Below are positions 24,624 to 33,222 of a stretch of 64,000 nucleotides of DNA, piece after piece. The notes under the pieces are model-generated. The model saw only the letters and a list, made by a program, of their open reading frames with translations. It was not told the DNA's origin and made no database searches. The translations under genes and the position numbers were made by a program. Source of the DNA: a virus; the IMG/VR virus record IMGVR_UViG_3300043313_001099, positions 1 through 64,000 of that record; one strand, given 5' to 3'. Every line of letters starts with the position of its first letter. The first letter of the stretch is position 1.

Positions 24624-24827
24624 TCAGGCGGACTTGGCTGTGGCCTTGCGGATGGCCTCGGCCGGGGTGGCGTTCGGTACCGCCGGGCGCGGAACCGCTC
24701 CGGGCCCGGAGAGGCGCGGGACGCCGGGGACCTCCACGAGTCCGTCCGGCAGGGGGAAGGACTCCAGGGGAACGTCGTACTCGTGGCCGAGTGCGGTATC
24801 GCGGACCCAGACCCAGGTGGTGGACAC
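24624..24827 (-). CDS. small protein between tail terminator and tail tube genes
   Basis: A 67-residue protein starting at GTG 24827 after AAAGGAG. It has a beta opening (TTWVWVRDTALGHEYDVP) and an Ala-rich helical tail ending KATAKSA. Small proteins of this type are found in actinophage head-tail regions. Function not known. Confidence 0.65.
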   Translation of the reverse strand: MSTTWVWVRDTALGHEYDVPLESFPLPDGLVEVPGVPRLSGPGAVPRPAVPNATPAEAIRKATAKSA

Positions 24828-24877
24828 GGTGACTCCTTTCGCCGGGCAGCGGCCCGGGTGGCGGGCCGGCGCAGCGG

Positions 24878-25303
24878 TCAGGAGCCGGCCGGCATGGAGG
24901 CGAAACTGAGGGTGATCCACCCGAACCGGGTGGGCTGGCCGTCCGGCGTGCGGACGGACGGGTCGGTGCGCGGCGGCCCCGAGGCGGCGACCTGCTGGAC
25001 GCGGGTACAGGTCCGGCCGGGGATCGGGAGCGCCCTGCCGACGACGGAGGCGGCCACCCGGTCCAGGGCGGCCAGGACCTCATCCGTGGTCTGGCCTACG
25101 GCCGTTACCTGGATCATGGTCGTGGCGGTATGGGCGGTACCGTGGAGGTTGATTCCGGCAAGGCCGGCCGGCGGCGTCCACACCACGAGGTAGGGGAACC
25201 GGAGCTCCGAGTCGGGCCCGGTCACATCTCCCTGGAAAGTCTGGTAGTCCAGGGGGACGAGCGCGGCGGCAAGCGCGGTGGCGTGGGCGCGGGTCACGTC
25301 CAT
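24878..25303 (-). CDS. tail terminator / tail completion-like protein
   Basis: A 141-residue alpha/beta protein (RFPYLVVWTPPAGLAGI, MIQVTAVGQTTDEVLAALDR) in the gpU-like slot between the HK97-gp10-like protein and the major tail protein. Adjacent by 1 bp to the upstream gene. Assignment rests on fold-like pattern and gene order. Confidence 0.65.
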   Translation of the reverse strand: MDVTRAHATALAAALVPLDYQTFQGDVTGPDSELRFPYLVVWTPPAGLAGINLHGTAHTATTMIQVTAVGQTTDEVLAALDRVAASVVGRALPIPGRTCTRVQQVAASGPPRTDPSVRTPDGQPTRFGWITLSFASMPAGS

Positions 25304-25660
25304 CTACGCACCGCCGATCGGGTTGGCGACGGCGCGGAGGGCGGCCGTGAATCCGGGCTCCACCTGATCGGCGGCCGGCCCCATGAACGGGCGCGGGGCC
25401 ATCTTGGCGGTGCCGAACTCCAGCTCCGGGGAGTAGTCCGTCTCCGGCCCGAGAATGACCTCGACTGCCTCCAGGCTCTCCTCCTCCACGTCCATGCCGA
25501 TGGAGTTTTTCGTGGCTCCGGTGTCCACGGGGACGATCGTCTGGGCGTGAGCCACCCCGTCCATTCCGGACTTGCGGGTGATGAGCGACACCTGTCCGGG
25601 GAGGGTTTCGGAGTGGTGCTGCATGGCGGAGATCAGCTCGTTCATGCCGGTGTAGGACAT
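25304..25660 (-). CDS. HK97 gp10-like head-tail joining protein
   Basis: A 118-residue protein with IVPVDTGATKNSI and YSPELEFGTAKMAPRPFM, hallmark motifs of the HK97 gp10-like family (VDTG...EFG...ARPF). It forms the tail-completion or neck ring. Located in the canonical connector block. Confidence 0.85.
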   Translation of the reverse strand: MSYTGMNELISAMQHHSETLPGQVSLITRKSGMDGVAHAQTIVPVDTGATKNSIGMDVEEESLEAVEVILGPETDYSPELEFGTAKMAPRPFMGPAADQVEPGFTAALRAVANPIGGA

Positions 25661-25673
25661 CCGGCACCCCCTC

Positions 25674-26135
25674 TCACCTGTTGACGGGCGGGGTGCTGGT
25701 GCAGGTGAGGGTCCAGGTCCAGGCCAGGGAGGACCGGGCCATCGACATCACCCAGAGGCGCGCGCCGACCAGCTCCGGATGCGCCGGATGGGCGGTGACC
25801 GTGAGGAGGTCTCCCACGGCGGGGTCCAGTTCGGAGCCGAACAGGACCAGACCCACCGAGTAGCGGGAGCTGGTCACGTCCCGCCCGCCGACCTCCTCGG
25901 AGGCGGCCTCCCGGTCGGCCGGCTGGATGACAGCCGGCCCGGAGTACAGGAGCGTCGGGGCCGGCAGTTCCGTCCGGCCCGTGACCTCGTTGAAGATGCC
26001 GGCGGCGGCGGAGCGTGGTCGGTGCAGGGTGGCGGTCGCGGTCATCACACCCTGCGCGGTGGCGGCGTGGTACAGCTCCCAGCCTGGCGGGATCGGCCCG
26101 CTACCCGGCCGCTGCGGGTACCCGGGGCGCGGCAC
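25674..26135 (-). CDS. head closure (neck) protein, DUF6093-like
   Basis: A 153-residue beta-rich protein (TGRTELPAPTLLYSGPAVIQ, VGDLLTVTAHPAHPELVG) resembling the DUF6093/head-closure proteins of actinophages. It sits between the gp6-like connector and gp10-like protein. The exact start is uncertain; an internal start at the later ATG (MTATATLHRPR) is possible. Confidence 0.68.
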   Translation of the reverse strand: MPRPGYPQRPGSGPIPPGWELYHAATAQGVMTATATLHRPRSAAAGIFNEVTGRTELPAPTLLYSGPAVIQPADREAASEEVGGRDVTSSRYSVGLVLFGSELDPAVGDLLTVTAHPAHPELVGARLWVMSMARSSLAWTWTLTCTSTPPVNR

Positions 26136-26138
26136 CGG

Positions 26139-26777
26139 TCACCACCCGCCGAAGTAGCCGCAGTCGCGGCGGCCGGGGTACTCGATCACGTCCATGGCAA
26201 ACGGGTCGCCGTCCGCGTCGTACCTGTCGGCCTGCTCCCGGAGGGCGCGTGCACGGGCCCGGAGCTCGGCGGCGACCGCCGGCCCGTTCGTGGACACGTC
26301 CATGGTGCGGACCTGCTTGGACACGAGGGCCTCGTTGGAGGCGATGGTGTCGAGGGCCTGCGCGGCAGCCAGCCGGACGTTCCCTCCCTCCAGGGCGAGG
26401 AAAGCGGAGATCTCCGCGTCGGTGAACGTCGGACTGGCGGTGTCCACGTCGGAGATCAGGAGCCGGACCCGGCCGAGGTCTGTCGTCGGGTCGGTGGTGA
26501 TGAGCGCCCCGGCGACCAGATGCGGCAGGACAACGAACGTTCCCTCAACGGCGTCCCCGACCGTGCCCGTGGCCTCGGCCCGGTAGGCGTGGAGGCCGGG
26601 GAGGGTCGGGGCGTAGGCCAGCCGGTACGGGATCCCCGGGGCCACGTCCATCGGCGCGGTGCTGCCGTCCGGGAGGGTGACAGTGCCGGTCACGGTCGCG
26701 GTGTCGACCGGCGTCCCCTCGATATCCACGAGCGGCCACTCCACGACCGCCGTGCGCCCGATCCAGTACGTCGTCAC
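26139..26777 (-). CDS. head-tail connector (gp6-like) with N-terminal beta domain
   Basis: A 212-residue protein starting at GTG 26777 with GGGAGG upstream. Residues 1-90 form a beta-sandwich-like domain (TVTGTVTLPDGSTAPMDV); residues 95-200 are a gp6-type helical adaptor (VRLLISDVD, FTDAEISAFLALEGGNV, AQALDTIASNEAL). It binds the portal in the connector. It overlaps the repeat-protein gene by 4 bp. Confidence 0.75.
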   Translation of the reverse strand: MTTYWIGRTAVVEWPLVDIEGTPVDTATVTGTVTLPDGSTAPMDVAPGIPYRLAYAPTLPGLHAYRAEATGTVGDAVEGTFVVLPHLVAGALITTDPTTDLGRVRLLISDVDTASPTFTDAEISAFLALEGGNVRLAAAQALDTIASNEALVSKQVRTMDVSTNGPAVAAELRARARALREQADRYDADGDPFAMDVIEYPGRRDCGYFGGW

Positions 26778-29011
26778 CTCAGTACCTCCCCGTTCCGGTC
26801 GGCCAGGCTGGCGGTGCTGCGCGGGGCCAGTCGCGGCCCGGGGCGGGAGACGGCGGCAGGGTTGCCGCGCCCCGCCGGGAGAGGAGACCCTGCTGGTACC
26901 ACCCGTGCTCGAGCACTGAGCTGTCCGGCGGCGTGGACCTGTGACAGCGCGACGAGTACCGGCACCGACGCCACGGCCAGGGTGAGGCTGCTGGCGGCTG
27001 CGCCGGCCGCGCCCCGGATGACCGTGCCACCAGCCCCGGCGGTGACTCCGGCGGTGAGGGCGGCGTCGGCCGGCCGGACCGGCGTGGAGCCAGCGGTCAG
27101 CGCGGTGCCGGCGGCCAGGGTGCTGCCCGTGATGGCGACCCGACCGGCCGCGCCAGTGAGGGCGTGTCCAGCGGCGAGGTCCGCCGCGCTGACCACTATG
27201 CGGCGACCGGCCGCGTCCAGGAGACCGGACGCGGCGAGCCCCGAACCGGCTGGAGCCACCCGGCCGCCGGCCGCCGCGAGGGTGCCGGCGGCGAGGAGCC
27301 CGGCCGCGCCCCCCACCACTACCCCGGTGCTGGCGGCGGCAAGGAGCCCGGAAGTGGCCAGGGCGGAGCCGGAGGTGACGAGGCGGAGCCCGGTACCGGC
27401 CAGGGCTCCGCCGGCCAGGAGTTCGGCATCGGCATCGGCCACGCCGGCGCGGGGGATGCTGGCCGAGGCCAGGAGGTGCCCGGCCGTATCCAGTGTCGCC
27501 GTGGCGACAAACAGGTGTGTGCCGGAGCAGTCCAGGGTGGCGGCGGCGGCGAGGGCGGCGTCGGCCACCTTGACGGCCACGGCCGCACCGGACAGGGCGG
27601 CGGCGGCGGACAGGGCGGCGGTGCTGCCGGAGAGTACCCGCGTAGCCGCCCCGTTCAGTGTCCCCAGCGCGTCCAGGGCGGATGAAGCCTGCCCGACCGG
27701 GGTTCCGGTAGGGGTGAGGGTTGCGGCAGCGTCCAGGGCCACCGTGGGGGCGGCGACCCGGAGCGCTGTGGCGCTGCTGGTTCCGGAAGCGGCCAGGGCG
27801 GAGCCGGTCACGGCAACAGGGAGCGCGGCGGAGGAGAGGGAGCCGGCGGCCGTCAGGGCGGACCCGGCCGGGTGGACCGGCGTACCGGCGGCGGAGGCCG
27901 TGCCTCCGGCGGCCAGTGCGGCGGAGGCGGCACGTACCGCAGCGCTGGCGGCGGAGAGCGTACCGGCGGCGATCTGCGCCGACGCCGCAACCGCAACGCC
28001 GGTGCCGGTACCGGACAGGGCGGCAGCGGCCGTCAGGCTGGACACGGCCACCTTGACCGGCGTGCTGGCGGCGGAGAGGGCCTGTGCGGCGGCCAGCGCG
28101 GCGGCGGCTTTCGCCACCCCGGTACCGGCGGCGGCGAGGGAGGCGGCGGAGGACAGGGCGGACGCGGCCACGGCGACCGGCAGGCCGGCAGCGGCCGTGG
28201 TCCCGGCGGCGGTGAGCGCCGAGGTCGGGAACTGGACCAGGCTGCCTGTGGTCGTGAGGGTCTCGTCGGCGGTCAGGGCGGACGCCCCGATGGCGACCTC
28301 CGTACCGGGCCCGTCCACTCCTCCGGCGGCGACGAGGGCCACGCTTGCAGCGGCAACCGCGACCGGCCCCGGGTACCCGGTGTCGGTGACCACGAAGTCG
28401 TCCATCCACCAGGTCGGCACGGAGGCGAGGGCGGCGATCTGGCCGAACTGGATGCCGCCGATCTGCGTGGTGCCGAAGTTGCCGGAGGCCACCGTGACGG
28501 TCTCCGTGGGCGTGCTCGCGGAGTCCATCGTGGACCAGAGCTTCATCTCGGCGGTGCCGGTGGTTCCGATGGTGCAGAAACCCTCCAGCCGGTACCAGCT
28601 TGACACCGCAAACGCCGTGGTGCTGTTGCCGACCGGGTTGTTGTCGGCCTGCCGGATCTGGAGGATGCGGCCGGTGGTCCACGCCCATCGCATGATCTGG
28701 AGGCCGGCCGAGGTAACCAGCCGGCCCCCTGAGAACGCCGTGGAGAAGCTGGCGGGGGTACGCACGTAGACCCGGAAGTAGACCGTATTGAGGACGGAGA
28801 ACGTCCACGCCACGAACGCCTGCACGGCGCTGGCCCCGGTGGCCACCTTGATGGAGACGGTGCCGTGGGCGGACTGTGCGGAGTCGGACGCCAGGGTTGC
28901 GCCGGAGCCGGCCTGCACGTCGTTGAAGGCGTCGAAGCTGGCTCCGCCCGAGTTGCCGATGGATACGGGGGTGCCGGAGGAGATCCCCTCGACGGTGTTG
29001 GTCAGCCTCAT
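26774..29011 (-). CDS. large virion protein with about 24 tandem ~20-residue repeats
   Basis: A 745-residue protein. The first ~210 residues are a concanavalin-like beta domain (SFDAFNDVQAGSG, VSSWYRLEGF, PTWWMDDFVVTDTGYPG). Residues ~215-700 are about 24 repeats of 19-23 residues, each beginning with a Val-rich strand and containing SALTAAGTLSAAGTP-like Ala/Thr/Ser/Gly sequence. The C-terminus is basic. It lies between head genes and connectors, so a capsid or connector fibre/decoration role is likely. Ala-rich repeats of fixed length suggest a solenoid or fibrous stalk with an N-terminal carbohydrate-binding module. I know no named family with this exact architecture. Confidence 0.75.
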   Translation of the reverse strand: MRLTNTVEGISSGTPVSIGNSGGASFDAFNDVQAGSGATLASDSAQSAHGTVSIKVATGASAVQAFVAWTFSVLNTVYFRVYVRTPASFSTAFSGGRLVTSAGLQIMRWAWTTGRILQIRQADNNPVGNSTTAFAVSSWYRLEGFCTIGTTGTAEMKLWSTMDSASTPTETVTVASGNFGTTQIGGIQFGQIAALASVPTWWMDDFVVTDTGYPGPVAVAAASVALVAAGGVDGPGTEVAIGASALTADETLTTTGSLVQFPTSALTAAGTTAAAGLPVAVAASALSSAASLAAAGTGVAKAAAALAAAQALSAASTPVKVAVSSLTAAAALSGTGTGVAVAASAQIAAGTLSAASAAVRAASAALAAGGTASAAGTPVHPAGSALTAAGSLSSAALPVAVTGSALAASGTSSATALRVAAPTVALDAAATLTPTGTPVGQASSALDALGTLNGAATRVLSGSTAALSAAAALSGAAVAVKVADAALAAAATLDCSGTHLFVATATLDTAGHLLASASIPRAGVADADAELLAGGALAGTGLRLVTSGSALATSGLLAAASTGVVVGGAAGLLAAGTLAAAGGRVAPAGSGLAASGLLDAAGRRIVVSAADLAAGHALTGAAGRVAITGSTLAAGTALTAGSTPVRPADAALTAGVTAGAGGTVIRGAAGAAASSLTLAVASVPVLVALSQVHAAGQLSARARVVPAGSPLPAGRGNPAAVSRPGPRLAPRSTASLADRNGEVLR

Positions 29012-29039
29012 CCGGTCCCCCTCTCCTGCCCGGTGCGGA

Positions 29040-29420
29040 TCAGGTCATGGAGGCGGTGAGGGCTCCGATGGCGATTTCGAGGGAGTCGCCGGCCGCGACC
29101 GTCTTGGAGGCGGACAGCGCGCCGAAGGCGATGCGGCGCGGAGTGCCGGCCGAGTCGTACAGCTCGATGCCGACGACAGTGCAGGCGGGCAGGTTGTTCC
29201 ACCGCAGGAGGCCGGTGTTCGCGGTGGCGGCGGCCGAGGCGGAGGAGAACGTGACCGACTGGCGGGCGTACGAGCCGCCCGTGACCTCGGTACCGGCGGC
29301 GGTGGAGCTGCCGGCCACGGTCATCAGGGCCACCTTGACCGGCCCGGTGGGGGCGGTGTAGGCGGCGGTACCGAGTGTGGCGTCCAGGAGGCGGTTGGCC
29401 TCGGTCTGCACGGTGGACAT
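29040..29420 (-). CDS. Gp80-like minor virion (head/tail fibre-like) protein
   Basis: A 126-residue protein with TAAYTAPTGPVKVALMTVAG and GTEVTGGSYARQ, the conserved pattern of actinophage Gp80-like/tail-fibre-annotated proteins. It follows the terminator downstream of the capsid operon segment and precedes the repeat protein; both may build a surface fibre. Confidence 0.72.
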   Translation of the reverse strand: MSTVQTEANRLLDATLGTAAYTAPTGPVKVALMTVAGSSTAAGTEVTGGSYARQSVTFSSASAAATANTGLLRWNNLPACTVVGIELYDSAGTPRRIAFGALSASKTVAAGDSLEIAIGALTASMT

Positions 29421-29467
29421 GGGGTGCCTCCCGGGGAGTTGGCGGGTGTCGGGGGATGGTGGTGCGG

Positions 29468-29504
29468 CCGGGCGGGGCGCGCGGAGAAGTTGCGCCCCGC
29501 CCGG
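29468..29504 (-). terminator. hairpin downstream of the capsid gene block
   Basis: A perfect 13-bp stem CCGGGCGGGGCGC (29468-29480) / complement (29492-29504) with an 11-nt loop, located after the 84-residue gene that follows the capsid gene. Confidence 0.8.
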
Positions 29505-29510
29505 TCTCGG

Positions 29511-29765
29511 TTACTGGCCGGCCCGCTTGTCGGGGGTAGCGGCCCGCTTCGCCCGCTGAGGGGCCCTGCGGGGCTGGGTCGGCCGGGCCGGCTCCGTGAT
29601 GTCCACGGAGACAGGTCCGGTCGGCTCCGCCGTGTCCGGGGTTGTGGGGGCCGGGAGCCGCTCATGCAGCACATCCAGGAGGTCATCCAGTTGGTCAGCG
29701 AGGAGGCCGAGCATCTGGTCCGTGGAGGTGATGGCGTGGGGGCGGTCCCGGCGGGTCCGGCTCAC
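29511..29765 (-). CDS. small protein downstream of major capsid gene
   Basis: An 84-residue protein starting at GTG 29765 in a GTGA overlap with the capsid stop. It has a helix (STDQMLGLLADQLDDLLDVL), a Pro/Thr-rich linker and a basic C-terminus (PRRAPQRAKRAATPDKRAG). Function unknown; translational coupling suggests a head role. Confidence 0.65.
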   Translation of the reverse strand: MSRTRRDRPHAITSTDQMLGLLADQLDDLLDVLHERLPAPTTPDTAEPTGPVSVDITEPARPTQPRRAPQRAKRAATPDKRAGQ

Positions 29766-30976
29766 TGACCCGGCGACGCCACGGCGGACTTGGAGTCCAT
29801 CAGCGTGCCGCCCAGGACGTGCCGGAGCTTCCACTCCGAGCTGTCGGTGTCGAAGTCCCCGTCCTCGGGGGTGATCAGCCCGCCGCCGACGCGGACCGCG
29901 TTCGGGCTCTTCTGGAAGAGCTCCGGGGTCTCGTGGCCGATCAGGAAACCGACCTCCAGGGCCGGGCGGCCCGTGGACGGGTTGGCGAACAGGTACCAGG
30001 CGGTGTTGCCCACGGTGCCGGTCGTGGTGATGATCGGCAGCCACGGGTTCACGACCACGCGGACCTTGTTGCGCATCCAGTTCTGGGCGCGCACCTGGTC
30101 CCCGCCGGTACCGACACCGCCGCCGGCCGCCGCGAGGATCTCGGTGGCGTTGACGATGTTCAGGGCCACGACTTCCAGGGCCGGCGGAACCATCAGGGTC
30201 ACGCCGTCCACGTAGATCGGCGCGCCCTCCGTGTCCACCTGCGAGCCGAGCAGGGTGTACGCGGCCTGGAGGCTGGAGACGGACAGGGCCGAGCCGGCCC
30301 CGGCGGTCACCAGGTTCTTGTTCCCGGAGGAGAAGAACGTGGCGTTCGGGCCGGTGCTGGCCGCGAAAAGGGCGGTGGCGAAACGCTCCTCGGTGCGCCG
30401 CGCCGCGTTGCCCAGCCGCGACGGGATGTCCCGGAAAGCATCCAGGTCGTCGTTGATCAGGGCTTCCCAGGACAGCGCGACGCGCCGGCCGTACTTCTTC
30501 ACCGCGTAGCTGTACTCGCCATCGGTGAGGGCGGCGGCCGGGTACTCGGCCTGCTGCTTCACCTCGGAGAGGACCGCCTCGCCGCCGTCCAGGGTGAACC
30601 GCTTGACGGTGCGGAAGTCCCGGACCCGGCCACGGCGGGCCACGGCGTCCCACTGGACGGGGGCCTGCTGGTACTTGGCCAGGATCTGCCGGTCCAGGAT
30701 GTCCCCGAACAGGTGGCTGAAGTCCGAGGTGGTCATGGCCTCCGCGAAGCGGAGCGCCGCGTAGGCGTCCCCCTCGATGACCCGGGCGTACAGCTCGGCG
30801 GCCTCGGTCAGCGCGGTCAGGTACCGGGGGTCGTTGCGCTCCCGGCGGCGGCGGGAGCCGGCCGACAGGTTGACGCCCTCCCCGGCGTAGATGTTGCTGG
30901 TGGAGGCGTTGCCGGACGGGCCGGCCACGTACGAGGCGACCTCTCCGAACGCGCGCTCAAGGGTTGCAGTGCTCAC
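29762..30976 (-). CDS. major capsid protein (HK97-fold)
   Basis: A 404-residue protein located after the DUF2190 cement gene. It has a helical N-terminal arm (LTALTEAAELYARVIEGDA), QAPVQWDAVARRGRVRDF, KYGRRVALSWEALINDDL and a C-terminal TPELFQKSPNAVRVGGG segment, characteristic of HK97-fold capsids of the Mu-like/actinophage type. There is no separate delta domain because the protease/scaffold is a distinct gene. Strong context: protease-cement-capsid order. Confidence 0.9.
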   Translation of the reverse strand: MSTATLERAFGEVASYVAGPSGNASTSNIYAGEGVNLSAGSRRRRERNDPRYLTALTEAAELYARVIEGDAYAALRFAEAMTTSDFSHLFGDILDRQILAKYQQAPVQWDAVARRGRVRDFRTVKRFTLDGGEAVLSEVKQQAEYPAAALTDGEYSYAVKKYGRRVALSWEALINDDLDAFRDIPSRLGNAARRTEERFATALFAASTGPNATFFSSGNKNLVTAGAGSALSVSSLQAAYTLLGSQVDTEGAPIYVDGVTLMVPPALEVVALNIVNATEILAAAGGGVGTGGDQVRAQNWMRNKVRVVVNPWLPIITTTGTVGNTAWYLFANPSTGRPALEVGFLIGHETPELFQKSPNAVRVGGGLITPEDGDFDTDSSEWKLRHVLGGTLMDSKSAVASPGQ

Positions 30977-30987
30977 GGGGTGGCCTC

Positions 30988-31344
30988 CTAGTAGCCGAGG
31001 GTGACGGGGATGGTGGCGGTCTGGCCGCTGGCGATTGCGCCCCCGGCGTAGCCGAAGCGCACCCCGGCGACCTTCTTGGAGAGGACGGGGGTGTCCCCGG
31101 CGACGTAGTACAGGAGGTCACCCTCCGCGACGGCCGCGTTGCCGCCCGCGTCCACGCCCTTGACGGACAGCAGGTACTGCCCCTTGAACGTGCAGGTGGT
31201 CAGGCCGCTCACGGTGTCCTTGTCGACCAGGGCCACGCCGGGACGCTGCCCGTACAGGACCGGCGACCCGGAGACCGGCGAGGCCGGCTGGGTCACGGCC
31301 ACGGCCAGGTTGTCGGCGTTCTCGAATACCTCGTTCTTCGCCAT
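30988..31344 (-). CDS. DUF2190-family capsid cement protein
   Basis: A 118-residue beta protein (SPVLYGQRPGVALVDKD, VAEGDLLYYVAGDTPVL, FGYAGGAIASGQTATIPV) of the DUF2190 decoration family. It stabilises mature capsids. It sits between the scaffold/protease and capsid genes. Confidence 0.82.
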   Translation of the reverse strand: MAKNEVFENADNLAVAVTQPASPVSGSPVLYGQRPGVALVDKDTVSGLTTCTFKGQYLLSVKGVDAGGNAAVAEGDLLYYVAGDTPVLSKKVAGVRFGYAGGAIASGQTATIPVTLGY

Positions 31345-31350
31345 TGGTGG

Positions 31351-33135
31351 TTACCGTCCCTTCGCAGCGGTGGTGGCGAGCGCCTCGTCCATGCCGATGC
31401 GCCCGAAGATGCCGGCCAGCCGCGTTTGCGACTCCTCGGCGGTGGGCTCGCCCGGCCGGCTGCCGCCCAGCCCGGCGACGCGGCCGTGGCCGGCGGCCTC
31501 CAGGAGCGACGCCGCGAACGTGGACTCCGCCTCGATGGCGGAGGTGATCGCGGCCGTCAGGGCGGCCGGGTCCACGTCGCCGGACTCGGTGAGCGGGACG
31601 CGGCCGGTGATGCGCTCCAGGACGCGCGGCATGATCAGGGGGCGCATGGCCTCCGGCACGTTGCCGGCCTCCGCCATGGCCTGCGCGACCGCCGTCTGCC
31701 CGGCCTGGTTGGCGCGCAGGGTGCGGGCCTCCTGGATCGCGGCGTCGCGGGCGGCGATGGCGGCGGCCTCGGCGGCGCGCGCCTCCACGATCTGCGTCGA
31801 CCGGGCCTCGGCCGCCACCCGGGCGCTGCGCTCGGTGTCGAGCTGCGCCTGGAGGGCGGCCTCGTTCGCGGTCAGGGTGACGGACTCGCTTGCCGTCCCC
31901 GCCGCCGGCTGGGTGCCGGTGTTCTGGTCTCCCACGGGAGCCTCCTCGGATCGGGTTGGTGCGACGGCGGCGTTCTCGACTGCCGTCACGGGGGTTGGTG
32001 GTGCGGGGGCCGGGGCTGCGAGGGCCTCGGAGCTGGTGGAGACCGGGACGAACGTGGTGCGTTCGAGCACCGCGATGGGGTCGCCGGTCAGGGTCACGTC
32101 GGGTACGTCTCCGCCGGACGCGGTGAATCCCTGCTGGAAGGTGCCGTCACCCTTGCCGCTCTGGGAGCTGCGGTCGTACCAGACCAGCCCCTTGTCGGGG
32201 TCGTAGTCGCGGACGTACAGGTACGTCTCCTTGCCGCCGTAGGTGGCGGTGAGGGCGCGGCAGAGGGCGCGGCGGGTGTCGTCGGCGGCGGCCTCCTCGG
32301 CGGTCGCCGTGGTGCTGTCGACGGGCGGCTCTTCCCAGCGTCCCCGGGTGAACAGTTGGGGGGCCTCGGCGTCCACCTTCGCCGTCCATGCCTGGAGGGC
32401 GTCCCCGATGGCGGAGGACAGGGTGATCCGTTCGGCGCGGCTGAGGCGGCCGTCGCCGTACATGCCGTCCGCGAGCTGAGTGAGGGCCAGGTGGAGCTGT
32501 GACTCCAGCCAGGTGCCGATGGTGCCGGCCTCCTGCGCGGTGGTCCGCGCCGACTCCAGGAGGGACACGATCGCGCCGCCCGCCCCGGCGCGGGTCACAA
32601 AGTCGACGCTGTAGCCCACGTCGATGCTCTCGAAGATGAGTCCCTGCCGGCCCTGCGCCTCCCCGAAGGACGCCGTGCCGGCGGCTCGGATGGAGAGGCC
32701 GATCTGTTCGGCCAGGGAGGCGACGAGGCCGGCAGCATGCGGGAAGACGACGATCTCGGCATACAGGCCGTCACCCTCGTAGGCGGGGGTGGTGGCCACG
32801 TAGGCGGCGAGGTCCTTCACCGACCGGGCCGGCCGCTCCACCTGCTCCGTCTCCGTGGGATGGTCCAGGAACATCTGGGTACCGACCGGCCACGCCTTGG
32901 GTCCATCCCGCTTCAGCACAGAGGCCGGGTAGTAGCCGGAGCTGCCCCACCGGTCGCCCTCGATGAGGCGGGCCCGGTACCGGCGGGGCGCGGTACCGGC
33001 GGCCGGCGCGGCGAGCTGTGCGCTCGTGGCCTCCGCCAGGGTGACGCGCTGCGCGGTGGCGGTCGCGGACTCGGCGGCGTACACCTGACCGCGTACCAGG
33101 GGGTGCGTGGGGCGGAGCTTGACCCGGTTGGACAT
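31351..33135 (-). CDS. capsid maturation protease-scaffold fusion
   Basis: A 594-residue protein. Residues ~45-215 resemble a phage prohead protease core (RYRARLIEGDRWGSSGYYP, FLDHPTETEQVERP, GLSIRAAGTASFGEA). A middle segment (about 215-370) has an inserted domain with TYLYVRDYDPDKGLVWYD. The C-terminal ~200 residues are a Pro-rich linker and a long Ala/Glu/Arg coiled coil typical of scaffolding. ATG 33135 follows GAGGAGG; a slightly longer start is rejected. It would self-cleave during procapsid maturation. Confidence 0.75.
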   Translation of the reverse strand: MSNRVKLRPTHPLVRGQVYAAESATATAQRVTLAEATSAQLAAPAAGTAPRRYRARLIEGDRWGSSGYYPASVLKRDGPKAWPVGTQMFLDHPTETEQVERPARSVKDLAAYVATTPAYEGDGLYAEIVVFPHAAGLVASLAEQIGLSIRAAGTASFGEAQGRQGLIFESIDVGYSVDFVTRAGAGGAIVSLLESARTTAQEAGTIGTWLESQLHLALTQLADGMYGDGRLSRAERITLSSAIGDALQAWTAKVDAEAPQLFTRGRWEEPPVDSTTATAEEAAADDTRRALCRALTATYGGKETYLYVRDYDPDKGLVWYDRSSQSGKGDGTFQQGFTASGGDVPDVTLTGDPIAVLERTTFVPVSTSSEALAAPAPAPPTPVTAVENAAVAPTRSEEAPVGDQNTGTQPAAGTASESVTLTANEAALQAQLDTERSARVAAEARSTQIVEARAAEAAAIAARDAAIQEARTLRANQAGQTAVAQAMAEAGNVPEAMRPLIMPRVLERITGRVPLTESGDVDPAALTAAITSAIEAESTFAASLLEAAGHGRVAGLGGSRPGEPTAEESQTRLAGIFGRIGMDEALATTAAKGR

Positions 33136-33222
33136 GGGGCCTCCTCGGGCCTGGTGCCCCGGGGCGGGCACGACAAATGGCCGGGCTCCCCGGGGCGGGG
33201 GTCCGGTACTGGACGGGGATGG

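Noticed and set aside
25779-28769. A very long open frame on the + strand opposite the repeat protein
   Set aside because: It is the antisense shadow of the Ala-rich repeat gene; its translation is Ala/Arg-rich low complexity, and it opposes a coherent virion operon.
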